This document shows, piece after piece, positions 12,201 to 21,700 of a stretch of 64,000 nt of DNA. Made by a program: the position numbers and the translations under genes. Origin of the DNA: Ancylostoma caninum (taxonomy: Eukaryota; Nematoda; Chromadorea; Rhabditida; Ancylostomatidae); NCBI GenBank assembly GCA_037903475.1, contig JBAJFG010000039.1:124001-188000 (forward strand), in the 5' to 3' direction. Every line of letters starts with the position of its first letter. Position 1 is the stretch's first letter. Under the pieces are notes generated by a model, which made no database searches, was not told where the DNA came from, and saw only the letters and a program-made list of their open reading frames with translations.

Positions 12201-12618
12201 AGAGGAAGCTAAAGGGATGGTTTTCATGAAGGATTTGTTTAATGTTTTGATTAGGTCAATCACGTTAAATGACGTTGAAGCTGCTTCTAAAGAATTGAAT
12301 ACTTCTGTCACACGGCTGAAACAACAGTTAACTAGCGGAGGAGCTGGCGATATGTCGCTGTTGGCGGCCTATCAGCCGTTCCTTGAGGTGTCATTTTTAC
12401 CTTTATATATTTCTTGTGCGATTTCATCGGGTAAAGTGGATTTTTACTTTCAGAGCGCTATGTCCAGTGGCGCAAGTTTAGTCTCCGATCTACAGGACCT
12501 CCGTTCCACGGAAAAATCGTTACAGTTGTTTTTATGTGCAGACACGATGAAGTTAGAGGAAATCATCGCGGTGATAACTGACGCCTTAACGATGTTGTCG
12601 GCATCAATAAAAGTATGA
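3264..12618 (+). CDS. Formin (FH3-like, FH1, FH2), multi-exon, 5' end not found
   Basis: Formins nucleate actin filaments and stay on the growing barbed end: FH2 dimers bind actin, while FH1 proline tracts feed profilin-actin. At least 26 exons join in phase to about 1,080 codons. The order is an acidic/serine-rich leader, an all-helical N-terminal region (about residues 125-330), a linker, FH1 (about 435-650) with tracts of up to 12 prolines, then FH2 (about 650-1079). Introns of 53-69 nt in the 3' half are typical of nematodes. The start codon lies upstream of 3264 and is unknown. One junction (11305 to 11672) is off by one base, and the C-terminus is uncertain (stop at 12616-12618, or one more exon). 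The FH2 is divergent, and I could not choose among the FHOD, INF2-like (INFT/EXC-6) and FOZI groups, so no symbol is given. Confidence 0.88.
6521..6674. repeat. MITE-like element with about 20-bp terminal inverted repeats
   Basis: The ends 6521-6544 (containing GCGGTTTCGGTCGCTG) and 6651-6674 (containing CAGCGACCGAAACCGC) are inverted and perfect over 16 bases. The 154-bp element sits in a formin intron between the exons ending at 6314 and starting at 6903. A diverged relative occurs near 20898-20950, sharing the TGTACCAAA and TGTCGC blocks. Confidence 0.75.
8293..8430. repeat. Tandem duplication of a 71-bp unit
   Basis: ATTCGTTCTGAAT(G/C)AGGGATTTGGAGACA recurs at 8293 and 8364, followed in both by GCATTAG. 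It lies in a formin intron and disrupts no supported exon. Confidence 0.75.
8889..10174 (+). other. Formin exon block 2: FH1 proline-rich region in small symmetric exons
   Basis: Exons: 8889-9056, 9234-9299, 9355-9465, 9548-9599, 9690-9739, 9921-10016, 10073-10174. Proline tracts are PIPPPPTPPV, APPPPAPPPPPS, APPAPPPPPTG, PPPPA followed by 12 prolines, and an 11-proline run. The 9548 and 9690 exons carry no long tract. FH1 tracts bind profilin-actin and are long enough here to bind SH3 domains too. All exons start and end in phase 1, except the 9548/9690 pair, which restores phase 1 only when used together. For the exon at 9921 I used the second of two nearby acceptors, because only that one keeps the proline frame. 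Confidence 0.85.
10228..12618 (+). other. Formin exon block 3: FH2 actin-binding domain
   Basis: Exons: 10228-10314, 10656-10932, 10998-11112, 11171-11305, 11672-11874, 11944-12015, 12087-12190, 12255-12387, 12454-12618. Landmarks are the lysine run and tryptophan at the lasso (KKKKTYTLLWQAV), TVWNEYSRPEF, ALNLEIVLAKLRPL (position of the conserved Ile), RIRAACDSLRS, YGNYINQGTA and VGFKLSSLPAIL (position of the conserved Lys). These are in the usual FH2 order, and both core residues are kept, so actin binding is plausible. The segment after PTDEE is longer and less typical than in well-known formins. The last exon reads through a possible donor at 12613 into a stop at 12616; if that donor is used, a 36-codon exon at 12834-12941 is in phase. 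Confidence 0.85.
11536..11616. repeat. CT-rich microsatellite in a formin intron
   Basis: This is an 80-base run of TCTC and CCCT units on the plus strand, inside the intron between the exons ending at 11305 and starting at 11672. It follows an exon-like 21 or 27-nt segment starting at 11500, flanked by TTTATTAG and GTGAAG. Such pyrimidine tracts can bind splicing regulators, but no role is shown here. Confidence 0.85.
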
Positions 12619-13212
12619 TATGTTTAATTTTTTAGATTCAGTTTCATCAGAATTTAAACGAACTTCTCTCGATATTAATAGAACTCAGCTAAATTTCCTC
12701 TCCTTCGTACCTATTTCTATCCCAGCACTTTCTGATTTTTCTTCCAGATTTTTGAGGAATATGCTATTTCTGTTTTTTTTCTATTTTATCCAAATTTATA
12801 CCCTCCTACTCATATCTAATTTTCTTGCTGAAGCTGTCAGACGGGTGCAATTTTGGAGTAATCCCCTGCCGAAGTGGGGAGCAGGTGCATCAGATCACGT
12901 GGGAAAACCGATGTACCATCGTTCTACAAGCTCACCAATGAACCTTCTCTCGCTCTTAAACACTAACTTGTCAGCTGTTTGCGTTCAAAAACAGATACAA
13001 ATATGAAATATAGCGCTAATAGGCACAAAAAGTGGATTAAGTGTCCCTGAATACATGTGCCAATCACAAAGTAGTGGTACCGCCCACGTTTTCTTCTCCA
13101 TAACCTACGCAGGAATATCGCAACAGGTTGACCGAAATTGGCGCATTTAGTAGCAGTTTTTTCTGAGACTTGCTGTTCCTTATTATGGGCAAGGTTGTGG
13201 GTAGAAAAAGTA

Positions 13213-13475
13213 GGGCGGGGGCGCAGGGGGAGGGAGGGGGGGGGGGGGTGGGCTCAGGGTGAAAGTCAAAATAAGTATGGGATTTATCAGTGTGTTGTTC
13301 CTATTCCTACGTGCGTTTGGCTTTCTGGCCTATTCCGTAACCAGGGCGGGGGCGCAAGGGTGGGGGGGGGGGGTGGGCCCATGGTGTAAATCAAAATAAA
13401 TATGAAATTCATCAATGTGTTTTTTATTCCTAATTGCGTTTGTTTTTCTCGCCTATTCTGTAACATATCTCATGG
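13213..13475. repeat. Tandem duplication of a 131-bp G-rich unit
   Basis: Two adjacent copies begin at 13213 and 13344, each opening with GGGCGGGGGCGCA and a run of 12-13 Gs. Each continues through TCAAAATAA, ATCA(G/A)TGTGTT and the shared CCTATTC(C/T)GTAAC end. Copy 2 has drifted, mainly by G-to-A and C-to-T changes. The G-run could fold as a G-quadruplex. The AATAAA at 13395 lies in the second copy only, since copy 1 reads AATAAG. Confidence 0.8.
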
Positions 13476-13650
13476 TATATTAATGTCAGAGTTGTACAAC
13501 TTACCAGTTATGTTAGTTTCATAGTAAATTGTAAGAATTAACCTGTAAAAAGCTGGCTAGTATCGGGCGCGGGTTTTTTTTCGAGAGCATTACCTTTACA
13601 TTCACAGCCATTGTAACTATCCTCACCGCAAATTAAAGCTTTTTTCACTG

Positions 13651-13763
13651 GGTGTGGAGCTTTGTATCTGGGAAGAGGCAGAGCCCTGCGATTGGTCGGT
13701 AGTATGGATTAGCCAATCCCAGGGCTTGGTTGCTTTGCCATTTCGATGGTCATGCTCCACATC
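13651..13763. repeat. CCAAT-box inverted repeat, copy A
   Basis: The outer ends GGTGTGGAGC and GCTCCACATC are inverted. The inner arms 13681-13698 and 13710-13728 (AGCCCTG-GATTGG and CCAATCCCAGGGCTT) form a stem with an ATTGG/CCAAT pair. Related copies are at 16810-16856 and 19448-19530. I interpret this as a small non-autonomous element. Confidence 0.7.
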
Positions 13764-14852
13764 CTTTTTCACCCGTCGAACATAGCTTATATTTCTTTTC
13801 TATATTTTCAACTCTCAAACTCTTTTTCTGCTGATATTTCTCATTAAAGGAACGAGCAGCAGTGAAACTTCGATCGTCGTCAGTCTGTATGTCAGCGCCT
13901 CGCCAACCAGCGGGTCGCGAACGATTCACGATGCACCGACGAAGTTTGCAGCCGAGTCGCCCCAGCGTTGAGACGATGCGACAGATGTTCCTGCAAGCTG
14001 CGAACCAGTGAGGGGCTGTGGAACCTGCCTCCAGGAAGGTGCTGTAGAGCACGGTGTGATCTTCTCCTAGTCATTTTCGTTTGATTATCCTAACTAAATT
14101 TATATTTCCTTATGATTGTAGACTCACTGACTGTACATACTGGTATTGATAATACATTTTGGTGTTTTTTGGTTACTGTCATAACAGCTTTGTATTCTGC
14201 TTCCATTCCTCGTCCTCTTGTACATTGATCTCGTAGTGCTTACGTTAAAACATATACCATGAGCGTTCCAATGTTTCGAGGAGATTCTCAATAACTGACG
14301 TATTTATATAATATACTATTAATGAAGATGATATTTACTCTTTGTTTACTGTATTACCTTTAGAAAACGCGTAGGAACAACGCTTTATATAGATATCTAA
14401 TGACTGAAGCCTACAGGAAAATGTGACAAACTGAATAAAAAAACACTGGCACAGCGCCAAGGCAGAAATGCGCGCAGAGAGTATGTGAAATATGAGAGGG
14501 TACAAAGAACCGGAATGACTGCAAATACGAGTTGGGTACACGTTGAAGGCAATGCATAGAAATGAGAAAGTTTGAGATGAACACATGGTGAGCAGCATCC
14601 CAGAAGTCGTGGATTCGACTCGAATAGCGTGAAAACGCAGGTAGGTGAACAATGCCGGGAGTGGACGAGTTTTTGTGTCGTTGGACGAGTTTCACGGGGA
14701 CGCCTACACGCAACCGTACTCGTACCATACGGTGCTTTCGTTAGCTCGTACTTCAGCTTGTGAGACGTTCTCGTAGATGCTCATCGCTTTGTCGAGACGT
14801 TCTTCCTGAAAGCATGGATTTGCCTTGGCTATACGGCAGGAGAGTTAGGCCC

Positions 14853-15211
14853 GGTGCGGCGCAAGCCACGCCCCTTTGGGAAGTGTTCTTTGAAAAGCAT
14901 ATTTTACGTCGTGTGCTATTATTTAAAGAGGAAAGTCTGCTTTAGGCGTGCTTCTAGGATAATTTTAGAGTAAGCATCCAGAAGACTAGCAACAGTGTCT
15001 GGATTAGTTCCAAATCTCTGGGAATTTGCTTGTTTGGAGCAGTTCTTTTTGCTTGCTTTTTTTATTCTTTATGTTTGCCTCATTCCATGAAAGGCAATGG
15101 GAACAAAATTATTCTGTAGATTCAAACTCGATGGATATCCTCAAGAAATAGTATGTGAATTCGTGTGCAAACGAAACAAAGTCAGAGTGCGGCCTAGACC
15201 ACGCCCATTTT
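14853..15211. repeat. Two dispersed copies of the GC-box repeat
   Basis: 14853-14880 (GTGCGGCGCAAGCCACGCCC and flank) and 15187-15211 (GTGCGGCCTAGACCACGCCC and flank) match the core of the seven-copy array at 48802-49811. They lie just downstream of the girdin stop codon, 334 bp apart, about twice the spacing in the main array. Confidence 0.7.
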
Positions 15212-15782
15212 CAACAATTTGCGCTATTGTGTGGCTTTTACCTACCAGAAGAGGGATGTGGTGAAAAGTGAGCGGCGTTACATGTTTCCTATTGGTTTTT
15301 ATGCTTAGCTTTAAATAGATCCTCGAAAAATTGTCCTGTGACCACGTGGAAAACTTCCTGAGAATTCGAGAATATTCTCATAACTTTTGTCGATAGATCC
15401 CATTAGATTTTGCTCTTCATCACGGTGAAATATATTATACGTACGAGTTGTATTGTCTTGCTAACTGTGGTACAATGCTCCACATAGTATTAGGAGGATT
15501 ATTTGAGTGTTTTGTGGTTTTTCTTAACAACTTCATGAATATTCCCATAAGCTGCTTTACTGACTAGCTAGGAGTTTCCACTAGACAATTTAAATATGTT
15601 GCACGGACGAGTTGTACTGGAGGCACATTCCGGTACAATGATCCACATCCCGCTATCAGGCTTAGTTCACTGGCTTCATGGCTAATTTCTAGGAATTAGA
15701 AAACATTTTCATAAGTGCAATCGGCAGGTCTTGAGTAGCTGTTGTTACTGCTGTTAGCTAATAGTACCTTTCGGTTTAAATT

Positions 15783-18700
15783 CTAGAAATTTACCGTCAC
15801 TCCCTCCCGAGGCATATGAAATAGGGAAACATGTTGCTCCGGCAGACAACCAACCTTTTCTCTGACAAAAGTCCTTTTCTCGCCTTCTCCAACAACGGGA
15901 CGCTCAGATTCCTTAGTGGGGGATCCTTTATCGCTCTTCGGTGTGGATGCAGATTGAGGCACGAATGATGCTGGCAGTGGGGTGGAGCAGGTGGAGGCCT
16001 GGAATGGGGCTCATTTAAGTGCACGGTAAGAAATCCAGGAAAACTACTTCAAAATGTTGAAAATTCCACAAAATTCTGGAAAAATCAATTTTGACAAGTA
16101 ACTTGGAAACTGCTTAGAAGTAGATGAAAACTGCTTACATTGCTAGGAGTACGACCAGGATATGGCGGTGGCTTTTGCCTACCATTGGCCGTGTATGGCG
16201 GTGGAGGTGGCCGAGATCGTAGCGAGGCCGTAGCTGCTGTGTTTCGTATGGGAGCTCGAGGCGGAAGTGCAGACAATAGGGGACCGTCAGCTGATCGTTC
16301 GGGACCTGGAGAGGTATGATATTCAAATATTCATTCATTTATCCTTTTTTTTTCAAGCTATACGTATGTATTCGAGCGAGTAATTCGGGGCGAATATTCG
16401 AATAATTCGAAAATCGCGAGAATTTGAATCTACAAAGAAAAATTCGAAGACCACTATAACATGTGAACTTGTGCCATATCCAGAAAGTAAGTACTGAATT
16501 AAGGATCAAAGACTAAATATTGCACACATGACAATTTTCGAAAAAAAAAATAAAATTGTTGAATAAATAGTATTTTCGCAACAAGTAGCTGCCTTACCAT
16601 TGTAGGATATATGATTCGGTTGCGTATCCCTAGGTGAATAGTCCCTCAACGAACCGCCAACGCTGTCACCACGGAAGCGTACGAAGTCGTCGTTTAATGG
16701 ATCTTAAATGTGGACATCATTTGATTATGGAAAAATCCAGATTTTCCATTATTTCTCTTCGAAACTCGAGATGGGGAGTAGTTTACTTGGAAAGGGGCGG
16801 TGTGACTGTGAGCTCTGTTATTGGCCAGTGGGATGATTTAGCCAATCATAGAGCTCCATATCCCTGAATTTTCGAGGGATAAATTTGTAATTTCAGTGAT
16901 ACTATTCACTAATATTTTACATATCTAATCGCCGTCCTTGAAAAAATTGGCAGCCCAAAGTTCGAGCTAACCCTGGATTTCTGAGAAAACATACCTTGTC
17001 CTCTAAAGGTTGGCTCATGCGGCGGAGAGATGCGATCATGGTCTTCTGATGACGAACACGTAGGTGGGAACGGATCGAAGTCTTCAATCCCTTAAAAATA
17101 TGCGATTAAGGAGCGTAGCTAACGATAACTGTGTTAGTACGGTTTGTATGAATTGTTAGTTGCAGATTGGGTATGTTGGGTGGATTTGGGGCAGGTTTGG
17201 CATCAACTAACGGGCTAGAGACAGAAAATATTATAAATCGTGGAAGAAATCAGTGAATGTATCAGTATGAGTTGTGATTTCCTGCGTCCTGTGTTTTTTT
17301 TTCTTTTCTTTTTCTCGACTTCTACGTCAAAAATATCAGCCCGCATCTTTGAGCCGAAACGAACGTGGTTCTTCTTTCACTACGCGTTCCAAAGGGTCAG
17401 AATTCGCAGAGCAGGCCACACCGCTTCCATGAATGCCAACTTTTGACTCGGAAAACTCGTGCACCTGCTGGCGGATTCATGTATTTTTCTGAAATCAACC
17501 TTATCGTTCAGTATTGACGAGTTTTCAGGCAGAAATCAGCTTATGACATTAAAGAATCTTGTCATAACATAAGAAAGAAATGAATGTTGGTGTTAATGAA
17601 AAACAGTAACTTTTCTCCCACAAAACTACCCTATTTTGAACAAGTTTGAATGCTAAAAACCTCCCAGCAATGTCCATGAACCCGTTCATAGGTGAGAAAT
17701 TTGTCGGATTTTTATGGAGGGGGAGAGAAATTGTCATAATTGCTCCAAAGGGAGCATGGAAAGGGGGGGGGGGGGTAGGCTAAAAATGCCATGATTGGTC
17801 CAAATGGCACAAGGAGGTGTGGCCAAGATTCCCAAAATTGGTCTAATTGGCAGACGAGGGTGTCAACTGCCATTTGTCAGTCAACCACTTCAGTGAAAAT
17901 TATGATGAGAGAGGATGGGTGAGCAAGGGGGTGGGACGGGGGGGGGGGAACTGTCACGAGGAGTTGTCCCAACAGCTACCGCCCAGTTTAAAAATCCTAG
18001 GCACGCAAGGATTTTTCGGATTTCCCTTTTTTCTATTACACTGGGTGGTCTCACTGTGACTCGTACCACCCAGCAGAAAAAAAAATTTAAAGAGAATTAA
18101 TCAGGAAAAAAACTGGTAGAAGTACCAGTAGTAGCAAGGAAATCCAGTAAAAAAGTATCCGTAGAAGAAATCTGAGGTTAGAAAAGATTTCTGGGAACCG
18201 TATGTGAACTCAGAAAAAAAAGATAGGAAGGAGGTGACACTCTTTGTCGAATTAATTGCCGTCCTATTAATAAGAAAAAAATATTATGTAAAAAGAATAA
18301 ATATTAGAATATTAGATTAAAGAAGAAGAAAGAATATTAGATTTTTAACATGAAACGCTGCTGCTGACGAATTCAATAGGTTGTTCAGGCCGCTATACTA
18401 GTGCGTCCCCTTAATCCTTCTAGGTACGTTTATTCTAAGATTAACGTCACTAAAGCTAAACTTCTACATACATTCACAGACTCACAAATGCACGCTAATT
18501 ATAAAGCCTAAGCGGTGCAAAATGCATGTTAGCACATTCTATAACTTCAAGGGACAATAACACATACTGCTTTTGATTACTAACATATAATTTTTAGTAA
18601 TGTCATATGCTCAAACGAAACGACTAAGTGGCAGGGCTTACTAGGTTTCTCTTGGTCGACGTGGTCGAGTTTAACCTTGAGAGGTTTGTACAGAACCGCG

Positions 18701-21700
18701 TCGCCAACTTTGCCGTGACGTGATGGAGCCGATTTCCAGCGTTTCACCGTACGCCTCATACAGCCGCAATCCGCAGATTCGCTTTCAAAAAAGGAAATGA
18801 TGAGAATTAGAAGCGTTAACGCTCATAATATTAGGGTAATTCGGGGAAAGCGCGGTAAAAAAAACCCACACATATGTCCTAGGGCAAGCTTAGCATGTTC
18901 AATTTGTTCTGCCCTTCAAAAAAAATTCATTTCTGATTTTTTTAAATTTTCCGAATGAAAAATGCTACTCTAATTTTTTGAATTTCACGCACCTAAGGAG
19001 AAAAATTAGAAGATCATTCTTCACTAAAAAAAAAACCTTTATATGCCGCTATGTATCACGTAGAGTTCAGCATACTACGTCGCCATCGCTCAGGTGACAA
19101 TGGTTTTGATACGTATTGATTGTTGGTAGGTCGTGCAGCAACGATGGTGCACCGCCCAAAATCGATACATATCAGAAGTGATGTCGCTGAAGATGCAGTA
19201 CGCTATACTGCACGTGGAACTTCGCGTAGGCTTTCATCAAATCGCCTCCAAGGGGCGGAGCTTCCTGTTGGTAGCGAAGAGTGGGAATAAATTTACCCCC
19301 TACCCAGCGAAAAATTATGTCCCAGAGATTTTATACCTACGTCGATACAGATTACGACGAAAAACGTAGCACAAACAACAGAATATTACTGTCAGCAGTT
19401 CATTTCACTAGGTTTGGTGCACAGTACGTGAGAGGACGGCGCGGCCTAGCTTTGTGATTGGTCAGTTCTTCTGCTCGACCAATCACTGAGCTTGGTCGAG
19501 CAGCTGTTTTCTGTTACAACGCTCCACATCTGAGCATCATTTCTTTAATAAGCTCCTGCCATAAGAAACCTTATTTGGAGGCTCTGAGCGTCAAGTTATG
19601 ATTTTAAATGGATAAAATAGTTTTGGTTGATAGGTGGGGGCGGAGCTTACCCCACATAATCACCGATATCAGAGTATACACACGCTAGCTATATGGTACG
19701 GTGCTGACAACAAATTTGAACACATTATTCATTTTTGATCGATCTACAGCAGTCGAAAGTATGTGCATAGGAGCCGCGTCGCGTGGCTGTAAGCCCCGCC
19801 CCATCCTAATTACTGAAACTGACTCTCTCTAAACTTGAAAGTATGAAGAACATACTAAGCTTGCTAAGCCTCCTCCTGGGATTCTTTGCTATCTACTATT
19901 GATGCAGTGAAAACATACAAACAAACATAAACATAAATACGCTTTATTGATTGATATCGATTGGACAAGGACAGGACACGAGGACCACGATCACAGGGAC
20001 AAGTGCACAGTGTAATAAGAGAATAGAATCTATTCAGTGAAGATGCGGTACTCTACTTCAGGCAATAACAAGCACAAAACAACGGACCCATACAGGAAAG
20101 ACAGGCGTGACAGGCGACTTGCACTACAAAGTATAAACGTAACTGCTATTTCAATGATTTTTCCGTTATTGATTTTCTCATTCATGTGCCCCGTACTGTA
20201 CGTCAATCATTTTATGTACATTAGGATTTGTATAAGCGCCGTGGAAGGTGTCATCACGGAATGTCGTAGTGAGTTTTTTGAACGAGGGTAGGCGGAGCGA
20301 AGCCCGACCATGCGCATAGTTGCCACGATTCAGCTGGGGAGTAGCGGCAGGAGAGGGAGCGGCAGAACCAGTGTGCTGATGGTTGTGCTGATGTGCTGTC
20401 TGGGTAGAGTGTGCGGCAAGTGCGGCACAATTTTCTGGGCGTGGTTTACCGTTTGTCAGCGGCGGTGATCCCTCGTCGGCGCTGTACACACTGCTGTCCT
20501 CGGTTGTCGAGCCACCACTGGGGATTGAAGGTCGACGCTGGAATTAAAGGGAGCGGTTGAGTGGTTTTGTGGGCGGAGCTTACCATATTAGTCTTCTGAT
20601 CTACTCACCCGGCTAATTAATGCTTTCGCGGCACGTTTCACCAACGGCTGCTTCTGTCGATCCGTCATTTTCTTGCTCTCCATCGATCGATATTGATCCA
20701 TGATTTTTTCCTCGAGTTTTTCTTTGTGTCGTTGGAGAGCGGATAGTCGTTCCTGAATAGAGAAGAATCTCGATAAGTGCAATCCGCGCTTATACAGTCG
20801 TTACACCCCACGCAAACTGCAGCGCCGTCGCGACGCCGCATTGATTGCGATGGTTATCGATTTTGTGGGAGGCGTCGCTAACGTCGCCGCGGTGCGACCG
20901 ATCAATAATCAATCTGTACCAAAAGCAAATGTCGCCCGACGACGCATGGTGTCCACGTGGAGCGGATACAGCGGCAGCCTTGGAAGTTCTATGCGCGCTA
21001 CAAAAGGGCTTTATTTTTTTTTGAGTGGGCGTGGTTTGTGCCGCACTTCATTGTGTCTAGCGAATAAGCTTAAAGTAATGCGACCTACTCAAAAGAAGGT
21101 ATTAAAAACATTGCAAGGCACATCGTTATTCGAGAATATTGATAGTAATGTAAAATTTAATATTAAAAAATGCGCAGCAAATCGATTTTTTTTCTGGAAA
21201 ATCGCGCCAAATTCAAACCTGGAATTGCTTCTGTTCCAAGTGCGCGACATTCTTCTCAGTGAACGCCTTTTCCTGAAGCTCGCGATTGTAGTGCAAAAGT
21301 GTCTCAACCTAAAAAAATATGAATTGAAATTTTATGTATCCGCTAATAGCGCAGCAATCGAAACTACCTGTCGGCCAAGATTCTTGCTCTCCTCCTCGTA
21401 AACTCGGTTGACCTTCGTCAGGAGCTGAATATAGGATGTTTCTCCACGGGAACAACTCGTCCATGCGGTGGACAACTGTCACTTACCTCGATGGTGTTGT
21501 GCAGTTTGGCGATTTCGATCTCCTTTGCTTGGATGTTCTTCGTTTGCTCTTCGACAGTTGTCATCAGATCCTTGACGGTGGCTCGCTGAGCCTGCTCGGC
21601 CAGTTTCAGTTTGCGGATCTCAGAGCTGAGGTTATCGCAGTTCCTTGAGAGGCAGTCGTTTTCCTTCCTTAAAAAAATTTGAATATTGACAGTTTTCCAG

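Larger units (their letters stand above)
12619..15782. other. Spacer between the convergent 3' ends of the formin and girdin genes
   Basis: It has no supported protein gene apart from a possible last formin exon at 12834-12941. It holds a tandem G-rich duplication (13213-13475), an inverted repeat with CCAAT boxes (13651-13763), two copies of a GC-box repeat (14853 and 15187) and two copies of a TGGTACAATG-type repeat (about 15442 and 15606). AATAAA-type signals occur at 13395-13400 on plus and at 15061-15066 on minus. These are candidate poly(A) signals for the two genes, but neither is close to its stop codon. Confidence 0.6.
15783..20537 (-). other. Girdin exon block 5: C-terminal tail
   Basis: Exons: 20197-20537, 18676-18781, 17141-17214, 16995-17090, 16139-16305, 15783-15998. 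The tail is disordered: a serine/histidine-rich part (HQHNHQH), a basic patch (ASLRLPSFKK), an acidic/serine part (SSSEDHDRISPP), then proline-rich sequence with PPPPPY and KPPPYP. The last codons read GVTVNF and stop. The first exon needs the GTACGG donor after 20197 to reach the next in phase 2. The 18676 exon ends in phase 0 at its obvious donor, but the 17141 exon needs phase 2. Either an upstream GTACAA donor is used or an exon is missing. The last three junctions are consistent. Confidence 0.65.

Noticed and set aside
12834..13006. Continuation of the formin in the frame encoding AVRRVQFWSNPLPKW
   Set aside because: This frame needs phase 1 or 2 at the acceptor, while the preceding exon ends in phase 0. 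The in-phase reading of the same exon is a different 36-codon frame.
20841..21401. 186-codon plus-strand frame
   Set aside because: It is antisense to two girdin exons (21219-21308 and 21368-21424) and overlaps a repeat relic; no domain is recognisable.
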